DNA from: Lineus longissimus | Lineage: Eukaryota > Nemertea > Pilidiophora > Heteronemertea > Lineidae | Reading direction: 5' to 3' | DNA: 64,000 bases | NCBI RefSeq assembly: GCF_910592395.1 | Contig: NC_088312.1 | Location: forward strand, 3,596,001-3,660,000 | In this document: positions 33,820 to 46,338 of the stretch, in pieces | Layout of the letters: the number at the start of each line of letters is the position of its first letter | Position numbering within the stretch: the stretch's first letter is position 1 | Translations under genes and position numbers: made by a program | The notes under the pieces: model-generated | Told to the model about the DNA's origin: nothing | What the model saw: only the letters and a program-made list of their open reading frames with translations | The model's database searches: none

Positions 33820-35124
33820 ATAACTTTTAATTTTTTTCTTATTTTTTAAAACTTACTTGTTCTTTTTTTAACAACCATGGCCATGTGTTAACGATGTTTT
33901 ACCATCTTCTGGCACGTAACTGCTACATAATTGCAAATTTGCCACTTGTCACCTAAGCCGGACGGACAATGTATTCTCAGTTGAAAATCACAGGACCAGT
34001 CCAACTCTTGTTACACCAGGGGACCCAGCCATAATTAACAATGTTGGTACCAGTAACTACATGCCCACTGTTCAGTTGAGCCCACCTGATAAAACATGGC
34101 TTGTTTTCTCTCATCGTGCCAGAGACATAGCAGCACCATATTATTTAATTGTATGTACCCATTAGGCGTGAGACTATGTCCATCTCCACAATGAAATTTG
34201 ACTCAGGCAGAGGATCTGAGCCCATTGTTCAACTACCATTCTAACTGTTGACAATCTTCGCGTAAAATGATGATGCAGAGATATGAGATAGGCTTGAATA
34301 GGGTGTTCAAAAATAACACAAGAAATATCTTCGACTTACATTATTTTATTATTATCATTTTTTGTACAGTTGCTATTGGAATACCAGCTTCCAGAAAATA
34401 TTTTACCTGAACTATTTCAAAATGATCACAGACACCATGACTGAATAATAGTCGAATGCAGAAGATGATTATAAATGAGCACAACAAAATTGGCTGGCAA
34501 TCATCCAAAAGTTATGAAAGTAACCACCATGATTCATTATGACTTTGATAATGACTTGTTAGACTTGACTAGCTGTTCACTAATCAAAACCAATCATGGA
34601 AAACAGTTTGACTATAAGGTGGGATACCAAATGATTTCACCAAAATATTTTATCATTTCAAAGGACAACCTGCATCCTTAAGACTAGATAATGAAATACT
34701 GATCACACACTTTACTTGAAAACTAAAGATTGCTAAACATTGCAAGCTGACAATAATATATAGGGATACTGGTACAAAAAACAGAGGTCAGCAGCATTAC
34801 CATGGTTACTGGTACTTCTAAACTCCTACTCCAGTAGAATATAAACATTATAAAACAGATGGACTGGTTAGTTAGGATTATAATCATACAGTACTTCTTT
34901 AAACTCCTGAAGTCATTAAAGTACAAAAATATTGATTGTCTATACATGTAAACATCATAAAATGGATGGATCTACATATTGGTGATTGTTTGAATCTGCA
35001 GCTTTTATGAATACAGCACTAAGGGATAACAGCAGATAGTGTCTATCAACAGACAGGACTCACATTCCTAAACCACTAATTTTGGAAATGGACCCTGTAT
35101 TCTTTCTGAAGACAAATGCACCCT
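33820..35124. other. Intergenic region holding the GTPase gene 3' UTR
   Basis: The GTPase stop codon is at 35125-35127 (minus). The first good minus-strand AATAAA downstream is plus TTTATT at 34345-34350, implying a 3' UTR of about 780 bases. No other exon is supported here. Confidence 0.5.
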
Positions 35125-38100
35125 TCACCACATGAGGGCATTTTTTATTTTCTCTTTAGTGTTTATCACAGTGGTCAAGTTTTCCTCCATATGGTGTATA
35201 GATGAATCTATCTCGGCGTTATGGTTCTCAACTGCCTTCCCAAAGGTTTTCAGCTCTTGATTTGGGCGTCCCTCGGCCTTCCACCTGTCAGCTGCATCCT
35301 CCGCTCGGTCCTCCAACATGTTGTCAAGTTTGGTAAGGAATGACTTTGCTCCTGGGACCTCTCTGGCAATGGCCCGACAAACATCACAAAACTGCAAGAA
35401 GTCCAGCCATTCAGTCAAAAAAGAATTGTTTAATACGTAATGGGACTTGTAAGACAAGGTGAACTGATAAGCCTTGGCAAAAAGGGGGGGGGGGGGGGCG
35501 CAAAAAGGAAGTATCCCAATATTTAAAATATCTTTAAAACTGACCACAAATTAGCCTGTACACTGTAACCAAACTCACCTTTTGAAGAGTTTCAACACAT
35601 TTAGCCATATCTTCTTCAAGATCGTCAGCAAGTTCCCGCTTCTTTTCAGCAGAAATCGTCAGGAAGTAGCCATCATCTTCAATCTGAAAACAAGCGATTT
35701 TGATGCATACATGTACAGTGGAACCCCGGTCGGCGACCACCTCAGTAACGCGACCACCCCGCGAACACGACCAAAATTCTCCGGTCCCGAATGGTTTTCT
35801 CTCTAATTCCCATTAACTGGCCCTCGCTAACACGACCACCCCGGTACCCAGACCGCGACCACCAGCTTGGTCGGTCCCAAACTGCAAATTAACCCCGCTA
35901 ACGCGACCATGAGGCCTAATTGCCGTAATCAACCATGACCGCATCGTATCAATTGGCACCTTCTCGCAAATCCGTGTTGATAATTAGCACCTCGAACACA
36001 TGGGAATCCATATGAAAATAAATGATGTGTAAGTGAGTTTGATCAAATGTAAACGCAAATAAAATGAAGAATAAACTTTCTTTTCGACTCACGGTTTGTG
36101 TTTTCATCATTTAGTATTAAATGATGTCAAGAGGCATGCACACGTAGTTTTTAGGACAAATAAATTATGTTGATTAGTAAGAGTACCGATACTCAAGTAA
36201 AGAATGCTCACTACGTCGTAATGTTGATAAAATACGTTATTAAAAAGATGATTTAATCAGTACCAGTTCAAATTGGCTGAAGTTAAAGCAGGAAGACATC
36301 AGGAAGAATTCTCAACATCTTCTCACATCACCTCTCTCAATGTTAGCGGGAATATTAGCTTGACATCAAGAAGGGCAGCTGCCGATGGTGTGAATTACAT
36401 GCTTGTTCTAATTAGCATGCTCAAGTTTTAATGTAATGTTTGGTCTAATTAGCTCTCGTCAGTTTATTTACTCATTTACATAAGTTGCAAATTAAACGCA
36501 AAACACTCAAGAAAATGATTTTTTATTCGTAATATACACACAAAATTATCGAATCACCCGGTGGCGTAGTCATTCATGCATGTCAATGTACACACAGCAG
36601 GACGATGTTTTGGCGGGAAAACCTACTTATGATTCTTAAATTCACTAACGCGACCACCCCGGTAACACGACCACTTCGGCTTAGTCCCTTGGGTGGTCGT
36701 GTTACCGGGGTTCCACTGTAATTACATGTCAATTTAGATAAATGGACAAAAGAATGCTAACTCATTTAGTATCGGTATTTCACAAACCTTAAGCTCATAA
36801 TCTCCCTCTATCTCTTCCTTGATACCAGTAACACATGAAGAGAGTGTACACTCCTTTCCATCCACCAGCTGTGCTTCAACACATGCTATGCGGAATTCCT
36901 TCAGGAGGAACTTGTAATTCTTGGTGAAATTGTAGTTCATCTTCATGGGAAGATAGCAGCGTTGATAAAGTTCATCAAGCTAAAAAAAGAAGAAAACCAC
37001 CATTGGGACTGAACTGAACAGTGAAGGGCAATGTAGTCCGATGTCTCTTTGCGCCCCAGGTTGATGCAATAAGCCACAACCTCATTGTTCAACAAGGAAA
37101 TCTAAAACCTGATCACAAAACAGAATGGCCTGACCGATGCATTGCAATCAGTGCTACATGTATGCACTGTCGATTCCTTTAGTTTAGAACTCAAGACAAA
37201 TTCATATCTTGTTATTTGACCCTACTGAAGGTAAAATCGACAAAGGACAATAAAAGCCTAGTATTCTCTCACCTGCTCTACCCCAACAGGGTCAAGCTTG
37301 ATTGGATCTTTCTCCCCTTTCTTCTTCTTGTGAACTTTCACCACTGTCGCTTTCTCACATTTCTTTGGTGATGCCTTTCCGAGGTGTTTCTCCAGCAGAT
37401 GGCGGATCAGTGACGTCATAGCTAAACCCACACTACCATCGTTAAACTTCGCAGCGACCGGACAACTGAAAGTATACAACACTTTGAACATGAAAATGGT
37501 AAGCCATACGTTATCCTTCAGAACTTCAGTGACTTTGTTACAACTAGATCACCAATGCCTATGATGAAAATGATGATGCATGCATAATTCCTTGCAATCA
37601 AAACTAAAAGCTATTGCTGATGATGTGCCATCTCACACATCAGGCCCATAGCTAGCTTTCAAAATTGGCCCAAGTCCATATGAGAAACAGCCTATTATCC
37701 CACTAGCAAAATGATACCAACCTTGATATGAACCCGTGTTCCTCTCCGATCTCCTGAAACTGTTTTACCATTTCTGGTGTGTCATCCTCCAGCACCTGTG
37801 TCTCCTCCAGTTTATCATCTGCTTTCATTGGTGTTCTCATTTCCTTCCTTGCCCTCAAATCAATCAGCGAGTCCATTTCTATATCCTTTTGTTTGTTTCT
37901 GTATGTGTCTGGAAAACCAATGTAAAACAGATTATCATTTCTGATAGCTACAGAATCAATCTAGGGAGGAGAGTCAAATTGTAGGAGAAAGAACCAAAAC
38001 AATTATTTGCCAGGATAATTGTCACAGAAAAGTCCCTGTGCCACAGAAAACCTTACCTGGCAAACTGTCAAGTTCCCACGAATAGATCTGCTCATCAAAT

Positions 38101-39463
38101 GGCTTATCTATCGTCTCGACCTGAACTTCCTCAACTTTCTCTTGGGCCTTCTTTGCAAGCGCCTCAACTTTGTCCTTCATAAACTGCTCCTCTACCTAAA
38201 AGAACACAAACATTCAGGTTCAACCCATGAAACGCCCATTTTTTTATTCTGCCAAATAACATCGATACAATTCAGATGTCCATTTCTAGAATGAGGTAGC
38301 GGTATCCGTCTTAAATGTATAAATTCAGGCCAATTTTTGATTGGTCACAGTATCAAGTGATCAGCCATTTTCAGAGAATTTGACAATTGATCAACTCACC
38401 ACATCAAGCTTGTTGCCAAGCAGCAAAATAGGTATCGTCCCCTGCTCTGCTGGAATATGGGTGACCGTGACCCTTGGCTGACCATCAGCATCGACCTCTC
38501 GCTTGGTCTTTGTTACTGTTGCATTATTAACCACCTCTTGCTTCCATGATGCTGCCAGCTCAACACTCTCACGATCAGCAATATCAACTACGACTGAAAT
38601 TGAACAAAGTCTAGCTCAGCTCCAACAGAGAATGACTCACTCATGCAACAGCCAACACAAGCTTTCAAGAGACCGTAAATCTGCTGAGACCTCACTTAAG
38701 AAGTTGAAAATGTAATAGGTTCTAAAGGATGGGGAACAACTCACCAACTGCAGCATCTAGATCTCTGTAATATGTCTTCCGTAGATCAACATCATCCCTG
38801 CCTGGAAGATCCCATATCGTCACAGCAACAACATTGTTTTCAGGTATATTTACTTTACGAACTGAACTCTCTGAAATTGAAGTGACTAAGGTAAGAGAGG
38901 TTCTAAAAACAGACAACAGCTCTGAATGGTATAAGTATAGACAGATATAATGTTTGCTAAAAATTCTGATTCAGGCGAGTTAAACTGAGACGAGTAGCCA
39001 AGTACTTTTGTATTAGGAACAGAATACATACCAATGCACACATCCACTGTTGGCCTGTAGCTGTAATCAAACTGATTCTTAAGAAATCTGTTGAATACGC
39101 TTGTTTTCCCAGCCTCAGGTTGACCTAAAATAAAAGAAGACATGTATCAGCACCCCAGCATCATGCTTTATTAGTTATTACTAATAGGAGTTTCACAAGT
39201 CATACTCATGAACTAACTTACCAACTAGAACAATCTTGAAAGAAGGAACCTTTGGTTCGGCGACAAAATCTGAAATCAAGGAGGTCGAAAATTTAAAAAT
39301 ATACAATCAACAGCATGGATTAATTGATTTGTTGATTAATTAATTTCTACATTTTCTCAATTTTTTTGACACACCCTGTAGTGTAAAAAGTGTAACTTCC
39401 AAAATATTTGGCGAGTGGTTCACACATCTTACCAGGTCTTTCACTACTACAGCCAGCACCCAT
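35125..39463 (-). CDS. Rab-like small GTPase with N-terminal acylation motif and long helical C-terminal region
   Basis: Eleven exons join in frame: 39433-39463, 39222-39269, 39032-39124, 38745-38870, 38400-38593, 38057-38195, 37722-37908, 37273-37465, 36788-36979, 35579-35683 and 35125-35391 (524 aa). It starts MGAGCS, a combined N-myristoylation (Gly2) and palmitoylation (Cys5) signal. The P-loop GQPEAGKT is at 27-34, switch I Thr at 52 (YRPTVD), Walker B WDLPGR at 77-82, GNKLD at 159-163 and the G5-like SCPVAAK at 273-279. The residue equal to Ras Gln61 is Arg82, so intrinsic GTP hydrolysis is probably weak. About 110 residues separate G4 from G5, far more than in Rabs. The C-terminal ~240 residues are charged and helical, and there is no C-terminal prenylation cysteine. 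The ortholog is not recognised. Confidence 0.85.
35484..35498 (+). repeat. Run of 15 G
   Basis: An uninterrupted homopolymer of 15 G within the last intron of the GTPase gene (C-run in the transcript). Two similar runs occur at 46320 and 46605. Confidence 0.95.
35716..36718. mobile_element. Non-autonomous pogo/Tigger-like DNA transposon with TA flanks
   Basis: Both ends read inward as CAGTGGAACCCCGGT (15 bp identical) and are flanked by TA (35714-35715 and 36719-36720), the Tc1/mariner-pogo target. Next to each end, copies of TAACGCGACCACCCCG and AACACGACCACC recur in direct and inverted orientation, probably transposase-binding subterminal repeats. The ~700-base interior is AT-rich with no open frame, so the element is non-autonomous. 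It lies within the intron between GTPase exons 9 and 10. Confidence 0.85.
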
Positions 39464-39640
39464 GGCTAAGATTGACTGTATCTGTGCTGGAGTATATTCT
39501 CTATACTTGTGACATCAACATTTCTTTGAGATCTACCAATTTTGGATACTATTTAGATGAAAGTGAACAGGAAATCTGACAGTTAGTGCTTGTTTACAAT
39601 TGCTATGTGGCCTACGTCATCATTTCGTGAGTGTTTAGAC
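39464..39640. promoter_or_regulatory. Bidirectional promoter between GTPase and ankyrin genes
   Basis: The start codons of two divergent genes are only 177 bases apart, so both 5' UTRs and a shared promoter must fit here. The interval includes CCTACGTCATCA (39611-39622), a CRE-like TACGTCA. There is no TATA box at a useful distance from either start. Confidence 0.6.
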
Positions 39641-41758
39641 ATGGCGACGGATCGGCATGTCGAAAATTTTTCTTCGAAGAACCTAGCTTCTGCTGCTGCA
39701 AATGGCAATAAAACGGTACATTGGTCCCGTATTTACAATAACTATATATAATAGAATCTAGCTTTTGCCATAAAGTGCTAGTTCAGTTGCAAAAAAACTT
39801 GAAATTCTTTTTAAATCGTTGTGATTTTGAAACAGATTATTTTGCGTGCATTGCATGTATGCAAATTACAATGCATTGATCTCTCATGATTGATCATGCA
39901 GAATGATGCACTGTCATTGCACTTGACTTGTCTATGATTTTCTGCTTTAGGAAGTGTTGGCAGCCATCCAGCATGGAGCAGACATAAATCAGAGATCCGG
40001 GGATGGGATGGTACCTTTATGCATAGCTGCATTCTGGGGTTATGCAGACATTGCCGAAACCCTTTTGAAACATGGGTGAGTGTTGAATAAAATCACCAGA
40101 CACCGAGACAGTTAAGTTTAGAGCAGAAAATAGATGGTAAGGCAATAAATAATTGAAGGATGGAAAAGTACATTCTTTGTAGCAGGGCTAATCAGGTCAA
40201 AATTCACATTTGGGTTCTAATTTACCAAGAATATGCCAGCTACATTTGAATCAGTTAATGGCCGAGATGGAACTCCGTAACATGACATGATACTGTATTT
40301 GGATTGAATTTGGAATTTAAAAACATCTAAATTGGACAATATCTACATGTCACTCACTGATCTTTTGGACTGTTTTCAGAGCAGATGTGAATGTTACAAA
40401 CTCTGGCACAAGGTGGACAGCAGCTCATTGTGCAGCTTTTCAAGGACATGGAAAGGTTCTCATGAAGCTGATGGAATACAGACCTAATCTTACTCTCAGG
40501 GATTCTAAAAATAGGTAAGTGATAAGTGTCTTATTATTGCAGTACAAAAATTGAAGACATTTCTCCTGCTTTATTCTTCATATACCCCACTCTTTTACTA
40601 TTCTTATGACACAGAATTCATATGTGAATCGGAGTTAGTACCATGACCACATTCCACTCGACTGATAGTCTTGTATTTTATCTGATTATACAGGACAGCA
40701 GGAGACTTCGCCTCTGCACTTGATTCAATCTGGTCAATATTTGCAGGTAAGAAAAAAATTCAGGGTGAATGTAGCCTGCAATTTGAGAAGACCAATTTTT
40801 GCATGTCTAAGCCGTGGTTGAGCTTGGTGTCTACAACAGTTAGTTTGTCATCATTTGTTGTCCTCAGAAGATCACAGTTTCAAAACTGATAAACTTGTGA
40901 TAGCAATGTGAGAGCCAGTGCACATATATAAATGTACCCTTGTTCTGATCTACCAGTGGTCTTTATTTCGAGAAAAACTACCATTTCCACAAAAACATTT
41001 CTTTTCACAGCTGCAGGATGCCGGAGGACACCTAAAGCAGATTTAATTAGGATGGACATTGTCCAAAAGGTATGTGTTCATGTATGTCTACACTTTCAAT
41101 GGTGTGAAGTCTTCATGTCTGCTTGTTCATAAGAATCCCATCATACAGGATTGATGGGACATACTCAATGAGAAAAATTCCAAGAGGGGCATATGAAATT
41201 TGAAGCATGTCGCATCTTTAGAAAAAGACAACAAATGAATTCAGTTGAATTTGTGGAGAGGGAAACTAGTATTGATGGAAATATTCATTCCCTTGTATCT
41301 GACCGAATATGCTGGAGGAATATACTTGCACATTGTCTTTTCTAGATTTATTCAGAAGAAGATCCGACAATTTCAAAGTCAGATTATGCCCACTTTTCAA
41401 GGCCAGGATCGGCATATGCCATGCGCTCACAACCAATGCAAGGATTAGACACAAGAAGGGTAAATAACGTATTGTTCCTCTCTGATTGACTTGTAGATAT
41501 TATACATGTATTCACAACTCGACCGTAAGAAGAAGTCACAATTTTAGAATGGGTCCGTCCTGAATGTACAGAATTTGAATTTCTTCAGTTTATGTACACT
41601 TTCTAAGTGATAGCCATAGTAATGCTCAGAACTCATTTCTTGATTGTCTCTTTGTCTTTCAGGATATGGCAGCAGCAACTGGTGATGTGTTAGCAGGAAT
41701 AAGTGAAGAGCCAGTCATGAATAGCCGAGGACCTTCATTACAGATATGGAGACACTGA
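39641..41758 (+). CDS. Ankyrin-repeat protein, 218 aa
   Basis: Seven exons join in frame: 39641-39715, 39951-40075, 40380-40514, 40694-40746, 41011-41069, 41346-41459 and 41663-41758. After an N-terminal MATDRHVENFSSKNLASAAA helix come two or three ankyrin repeats at about residues 26-112 (GADINQRSGDGMVPLCIAAF, then GADVNVTNSGTRWTAAHCAA). The second half is polar, with DFASALDSIWSIFAAAGCRR, and ends PSLQIWRH. Ankyrin repeats mediate protein binding and no enzyme domain is present. I do not know the ortholog. It is head-to-head with the GTPase gene and probably co-expressed. AATAAA at 42242-42247 ends a ~490-base 3' UTR. Confidence 0.9.
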
Positions 41759-42241
41759 CATGGGGTCTTCCTGGAGGTGGAAAAGAGACTGTGTTTGACT
41801 TTTATTAGGCCTGGTCCATTAGTCACACTCTTGCCAAGTCGAATTCAACTTGAATTTAGGTTGCCACATTGAGTTGTTTTAATGGGGTGTCATGCTTGTA
41901 TAGCCTAATCAAGCTTCACTGCCGGATTATTAGGCAGATATTGTTTACATTCGACTTGGCAGAATACCTGACAGAAATTTATTCCGTCCAGAATTGAGTC
42001 AACGCCCACAGAACAAGTTCTGTTAGTGAACATGCCGCACATCTATCAGTTCACATATGTATGTGTCCATTGAGTTGGGCATGGAAGCATATTCAGCTGG
42101 GATACACAATGAAAAGCAGCAACACAATCGAGATTATACAATGTATTCTATTTACATTCCACGAGGAGTTTCCTAAGTTATTTACAATCATATTCATATA
42201 TCATGATGCCAATCACATTCCATACATTATATTTTGAATTG

Positions 42242-42247
42242 AATAAA
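42242..42247 (+). terminator. Ankyrin gene polyadenylation signal
   Basis: AATAAA sits 484 bases after the stop codon and is followed by a T-rich and then GT-rich stretch (TGTGTTTCTCCTCACTGTTG). Confidence 0.65.
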
Positions 42248-43321
42248 ATATTTTCACCAAAATTCATGTGTTTCTCCTCACTGTTGTGATCATCATCATT
42301 GACTTTACCAAGGTCATGTGGAGACCCATGTCAAATACTATTCGAGGGAGGCAAGGGGACAACCAGAAGCAGACAACCCAAATGATATGATAAGGAGATG
42401 TGGCTGAAAAACAAACTGTCTCCTTGCAGGGACAGATGGCACCTGGAGCCCAAATTTTCACATCCACAGGCCTCTAAAAGATGCTTGGGGACAACAAATT
42501 GGTCCAGCAGTATTGCATACAATCGGGATCATATCGCCTATTGGGATTATTAGCCTGTTGATTCCATTCTTGGCCAGGGAGTTGCTGTCCACATGGATAG
42601 GGTCTTTTGCCCTGGCATAGGGACCCATACAAGGAATCTCGGTTTCCCCGTCTCATTCGGAGCAATGCAGGGTTACGTGTCCTATTCAATGACACCCAAA
42701 ATGAAACAGTAGTGATCCTTCCTAGAGTCAAACCTTCACTGATCTGAATCTCCCAAGTCTTTGATAATCGATTTGAAGTCCAGTTATGTCGAGATAAAGG
42801 AATAGCGTGGCATGGAGGCTCGGTTAGCCGAGTTGAAAGCCCTAGAATGTTCATGAACATGAACATGTTTAACATATTGGCACGTACCTTATGAATGCAC
42901 ATCCAAACAAAAGGAAATGATGAAAGATGATACTTGATAAACATGAGTTTATTTTAAAATATGAAGATAAAAGTGAACTACATTGTAAATTATGAGAAGC
43001 ACCATTATCATTCTGACATGCTTTACACCGTGAGATACTTCATGTTGTCAGTGGAATCATACTAATAACCAGTTACCATGAGCAATTACACCCAATGATA
43101 TCACGTTTTCTACAAGTTGAATGTCCTGGCCAAAGCCTGAAGCACAGGGACAGTACATGTACAGGGCAACGAAAGCAGCAGCGATCACATCACTTTCACA
43201 AGTCACACTATCCTTTTTCTAGACTGCTTCAGCGCTCTTCGTCTGGAGTTCAACATACATGTACTGAACAGCATCTGGTTTCATATTTATAAAGATTTCA
43301 AATGTCTTTTATTCACAATTC
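42248..43321. other. Intergenic region between convergent ankyrin and SETD4 genes
   Basis: No exon is supported. A 156-codon minus-strand frame at 42474-42944 has no motif and no splice context. SETD4 polyadenylation may use the minus-strand AATAAA at 42948-42953 (3' UTR ~370 bases) or the one at 43308-43313, which is unusually close to the stop. Confidence 0.5.
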
Positions 43322-45982
43322 TCATCCAATGTCAAAGGTGACACGTTTAAGATTACGTTTGATCAAGATCTCCTCCAACTGTTCCAGAAGGGTGCTCACC
43401 ATTGATATATGATAAGATGGCTCACATTCTTTGATAGAACACAGGCATTCCTAAAAAGAAAAACTTCAGATTATTTCTAACCTTGTAAGTTTCCTAATGA
43501 GACAATCAGAGAGGGCTAATCAAGAGTTTTCCATCGAATGGTCGGGTCAATAGTTTTGGACGCTTCGTAACTTTTCGCATACTTGTCGATTCAATGAGTT
43601 GATAAAATCTTTTTTAATACCTGAATTCTTTGTAATTTCTCTTTGAGCACCATGTCGCACAATCTCTTCATCTTGAACTTTTCCTTTTCTGTTGGCTCAG
43701 TCATTAGATACTGCCCACAGGAGATTCTGAAAGATATGAAATGAGCAAATTAGAATAAGAGGATCTGGTTCCCAGTTGATAAGACGGAAATAGTGACAAA
43801 TCTGGTAGGCCTACCAGGCTTCCCAGTTTGTGGTAAGATTGGTTTTTGTAAAAAGTTATGTTTCCAATAAGTTCCCAAAGCTTTGGCATCCTATACACTT
43901 GATGAATAACCATTTCTGATAGTGTAACCTACCGTGTTTCCCAGTCTCTAACCAAGATTCTAAACACGCACTGAAGATTCCAACTGGGCCCATCAGCAGA
44001 ACAGCAGAGAGAGCAGAGCACATCATTCTCTTCCATCATCGCCCTCTTCTTCTTCCACGCACTCTCGGGGAATTGGAATTTAATTATGTTGAAATCATCT
44101 GACATAAAAGCAAGAATTGAAAATTGTGATGATATAAACCACTCCAATAGGACCACAAGATAGCTACTCCATGAAACACGAAGCAACTGGCAAACTGTAC
44201 CTAGCCATATTTGGCCCATCTATACGACAAGAGATGTTGACGTGGCAATCTATACGACAAGACTACAGTATATCCTAGTCTACCACACTAGCATTACATG
44301 TAAGGACATGTATGCAAAATAGAACTCTAGCATCTGCACTTCTGGAATGGATTGGGATTCAATTCAGTGTAAATCTACCAATCTGCAGAATAGAGTGTTC
44401 GAGGTTTCTTTCTAGCTTCCTGCAACAAAACATGTTATCAAGGGCAATGCAGAGAGATCACAGCCAAGTAAAAGCAAATCAACTCACCTTCTTTGAAAGT
44501 TACAGCATTGTGTGGGTTAACGGGAAGAACAAAACCATACTCCAGGAGCAACTTGGAATTGTCATGAGGTCCATAGCAGATAAACACTTGGTCATATGGG
44601 CGGTAGGTATCAAAAGTTTGCATCATGTACCTGTCTGTTGACTTGGAAAACACAGCTTTGACCTAAAAGTGAATATGGAAACATTTACAATTGTCCTCCT
44701 TTACCTTATACTACTTGTGGAGCTGCACTTGTCGTATCAATGATCTATTTGTAATCTAAGATTCAAAGGAAGAGTGTCCTGAGATAATCCTGGGCTGGCA
44801 CTAATCTGGTCATGTCAGTGATATTTTGACTTGTTGTTTTGGGGCACGTTCCATTAAAACATTGTGACTAAGGTATGTTGTATTGTAGAACTGTGTTATT
44901 GCATACTGGATGATTTCCTTACCTTTGCAGAAACCGAGTGATTCAGCATATCAAGGAGTGGTACAAGAGCATAATGATCAACGCCAGTCAGTAAAGGATG
45001 CAACCTCTGCTCCATGTAGACAGACCTTGTATTCACCACACCCCAGGCCCAGAGATACTGCTCCCATGATAGGCCACCAGCGAAGTCCTTGCAAGCGGCC
45101 TCAATATGAGCCCCAATCAATAAGGCCAATTCGTATGACACCTTGATAGAGTTTAACTGGATATCCGACTTCTCCTTTAGAAAACCTGGAAGGCACTGAC
45201 GTTCTTCATCAGTAAAGAATGCAGTGGTACTGAATGAAGCTGGTAGACTTGAGATATATGGATACCAAAAAGATTTGTTCCCTCGGCGCTTTTCATAGGC
45301 TAGAAAAAGGCAGAGGATCAGTTGAGGAGATATTTCTTCTGAACTGAAATTAAAAGGAAGAGCGTTTAAGGTACCAACCAACAGCAGATAGTGAGTGATT
45401 TGTTCCTGCATCCACTCAATGGTGTAGGAAAATCTTTCCTACATCCTGTATCCTCAGTTAAAAGCAACAAGACATTCCCAAGACATGCACACCTGAAACT
45501 TACCCAAAACCATATTTCTTTATTGCCTCACCGACATAGCTATTCAGGGCAGTGTGTGTAGTGATCAGAAGTTTACTGGGGACAGATATGATGTCATCAC
45601 CTGGCCGAAGGTGAGCTTTTGTCAGGAGACCTCTGCCAGTACCTGCAATATGGATTTGAAAAAACAAAACATCGTCTTACATGATAACCATTTCCATAGT
45701 GTATGTTGTGTGAAAGAATTTAGATGGAAAAGTGAAAATACCTGGAAATACAGCTGGTCTCAGGTTCTTTAAAGTAAAGCCATTTTTCTTCATCCATTTC
45801 AAGAGCACAATGAAGGATTCTTCATGTTCAAGAGAAACTGGTCTCTCAGAAACCCGCCTTAGCTTTGTGTGAAGAGATTTTGTGTCAACATGGCCTTCTG
45901 ATTCTGAAGATGTGGCAAGAGGTTCATAATCAAGGTAATTTCTAGTTCTCCTTCTCCCAGTCCGACCTTTCCTCCTCGGCAT
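43322..45982 (-). CDS. SETD4: SETD4 protein-lysine methyltransferase
   Basis: Seven exons join in frame: 45742-45982, 45504-45642, 44923-45343, 44488-44662, 43933-44098, 43621-43726 and 43322-43450 (458 aa; human about 440). A basic N-terminus MPRRKGRTGRRRTRNY is followed by the split SET domain: GTGRGLLTKAHLRPGDDIIS near 81, SEEISPQLILCLFLAYEKR, LSWEQYLWAWGVVNTRSVY, LDMLNHS (Asn261-His262-Ser263, cofactor site) and VFICYGPHDN with Tyr297. A C-terminal Rubisco-LSMT-like helical region then begins near GPSWNL. SETD4 family members methylate histone H4K20 and H3K4 and act in stem-cell quiescence. The start chosen is the first ATG in the exon. The frame stays open upstream without another ATG. 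A DNA transposon lies 98 bases upstream. Confidence 0.94.
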
Positions 45983-46319
45983 TGAGACCGAATTTCTTAA
46001 GTGTCGTATTGTCAAAAACTTCTTGGAACTATAAACTCATTTCTTGGAATGGTTTGTGAGCTGTGATGGATTCTGCATTCACCATTAAGGGTAGTTGTAA
46101 AACAAGAAACACAGAAACGAAACAGAAACACAGAAACGCAGAAACGAAACGCAGAAACGAAAATCAAACGGGTTTTCATAAAAGTTGGAATCAATCGGCA
46201 CGCTGATACTTTCCTTGCCCAATCCGTTGTTATTGTCGTTTAAAAGTAAAATCTGAGGTTGGTGGGTTGCGGCCAGCCGGAATGCAATAGAGTTGTTGAG
46301 GGGATACATGGAGCAACTT

Positions 46320-46338
46320 GGGGGGGGGGGGGAGGGGG
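46320..46338 (+). repeat. G-run (13 G, A, 5 G) inside the transposon
   Basis: The run can form G-quadruplexes. It sits within the interior of the Mutator-like element, with a second run of 14 G at 46605-46618 about 285 bases away in the same orientation. Confidence 0.95.

Noticed and set aside
42474-42944. 156-codon minus-strand open frame downstream of the ankyrin gene
   Set aside because: No motif, no splice signals or family resemblance, and it lies in the presumed 3' region between two convergent genes. Probably chance.
45983-46015. Extension of the SETD4 N-terminus upstream of ATG 45982
   Set aside because: The frame is open but offers only a TTG as start. The first ATG at 45982 fits the basic N-terminus of the family.
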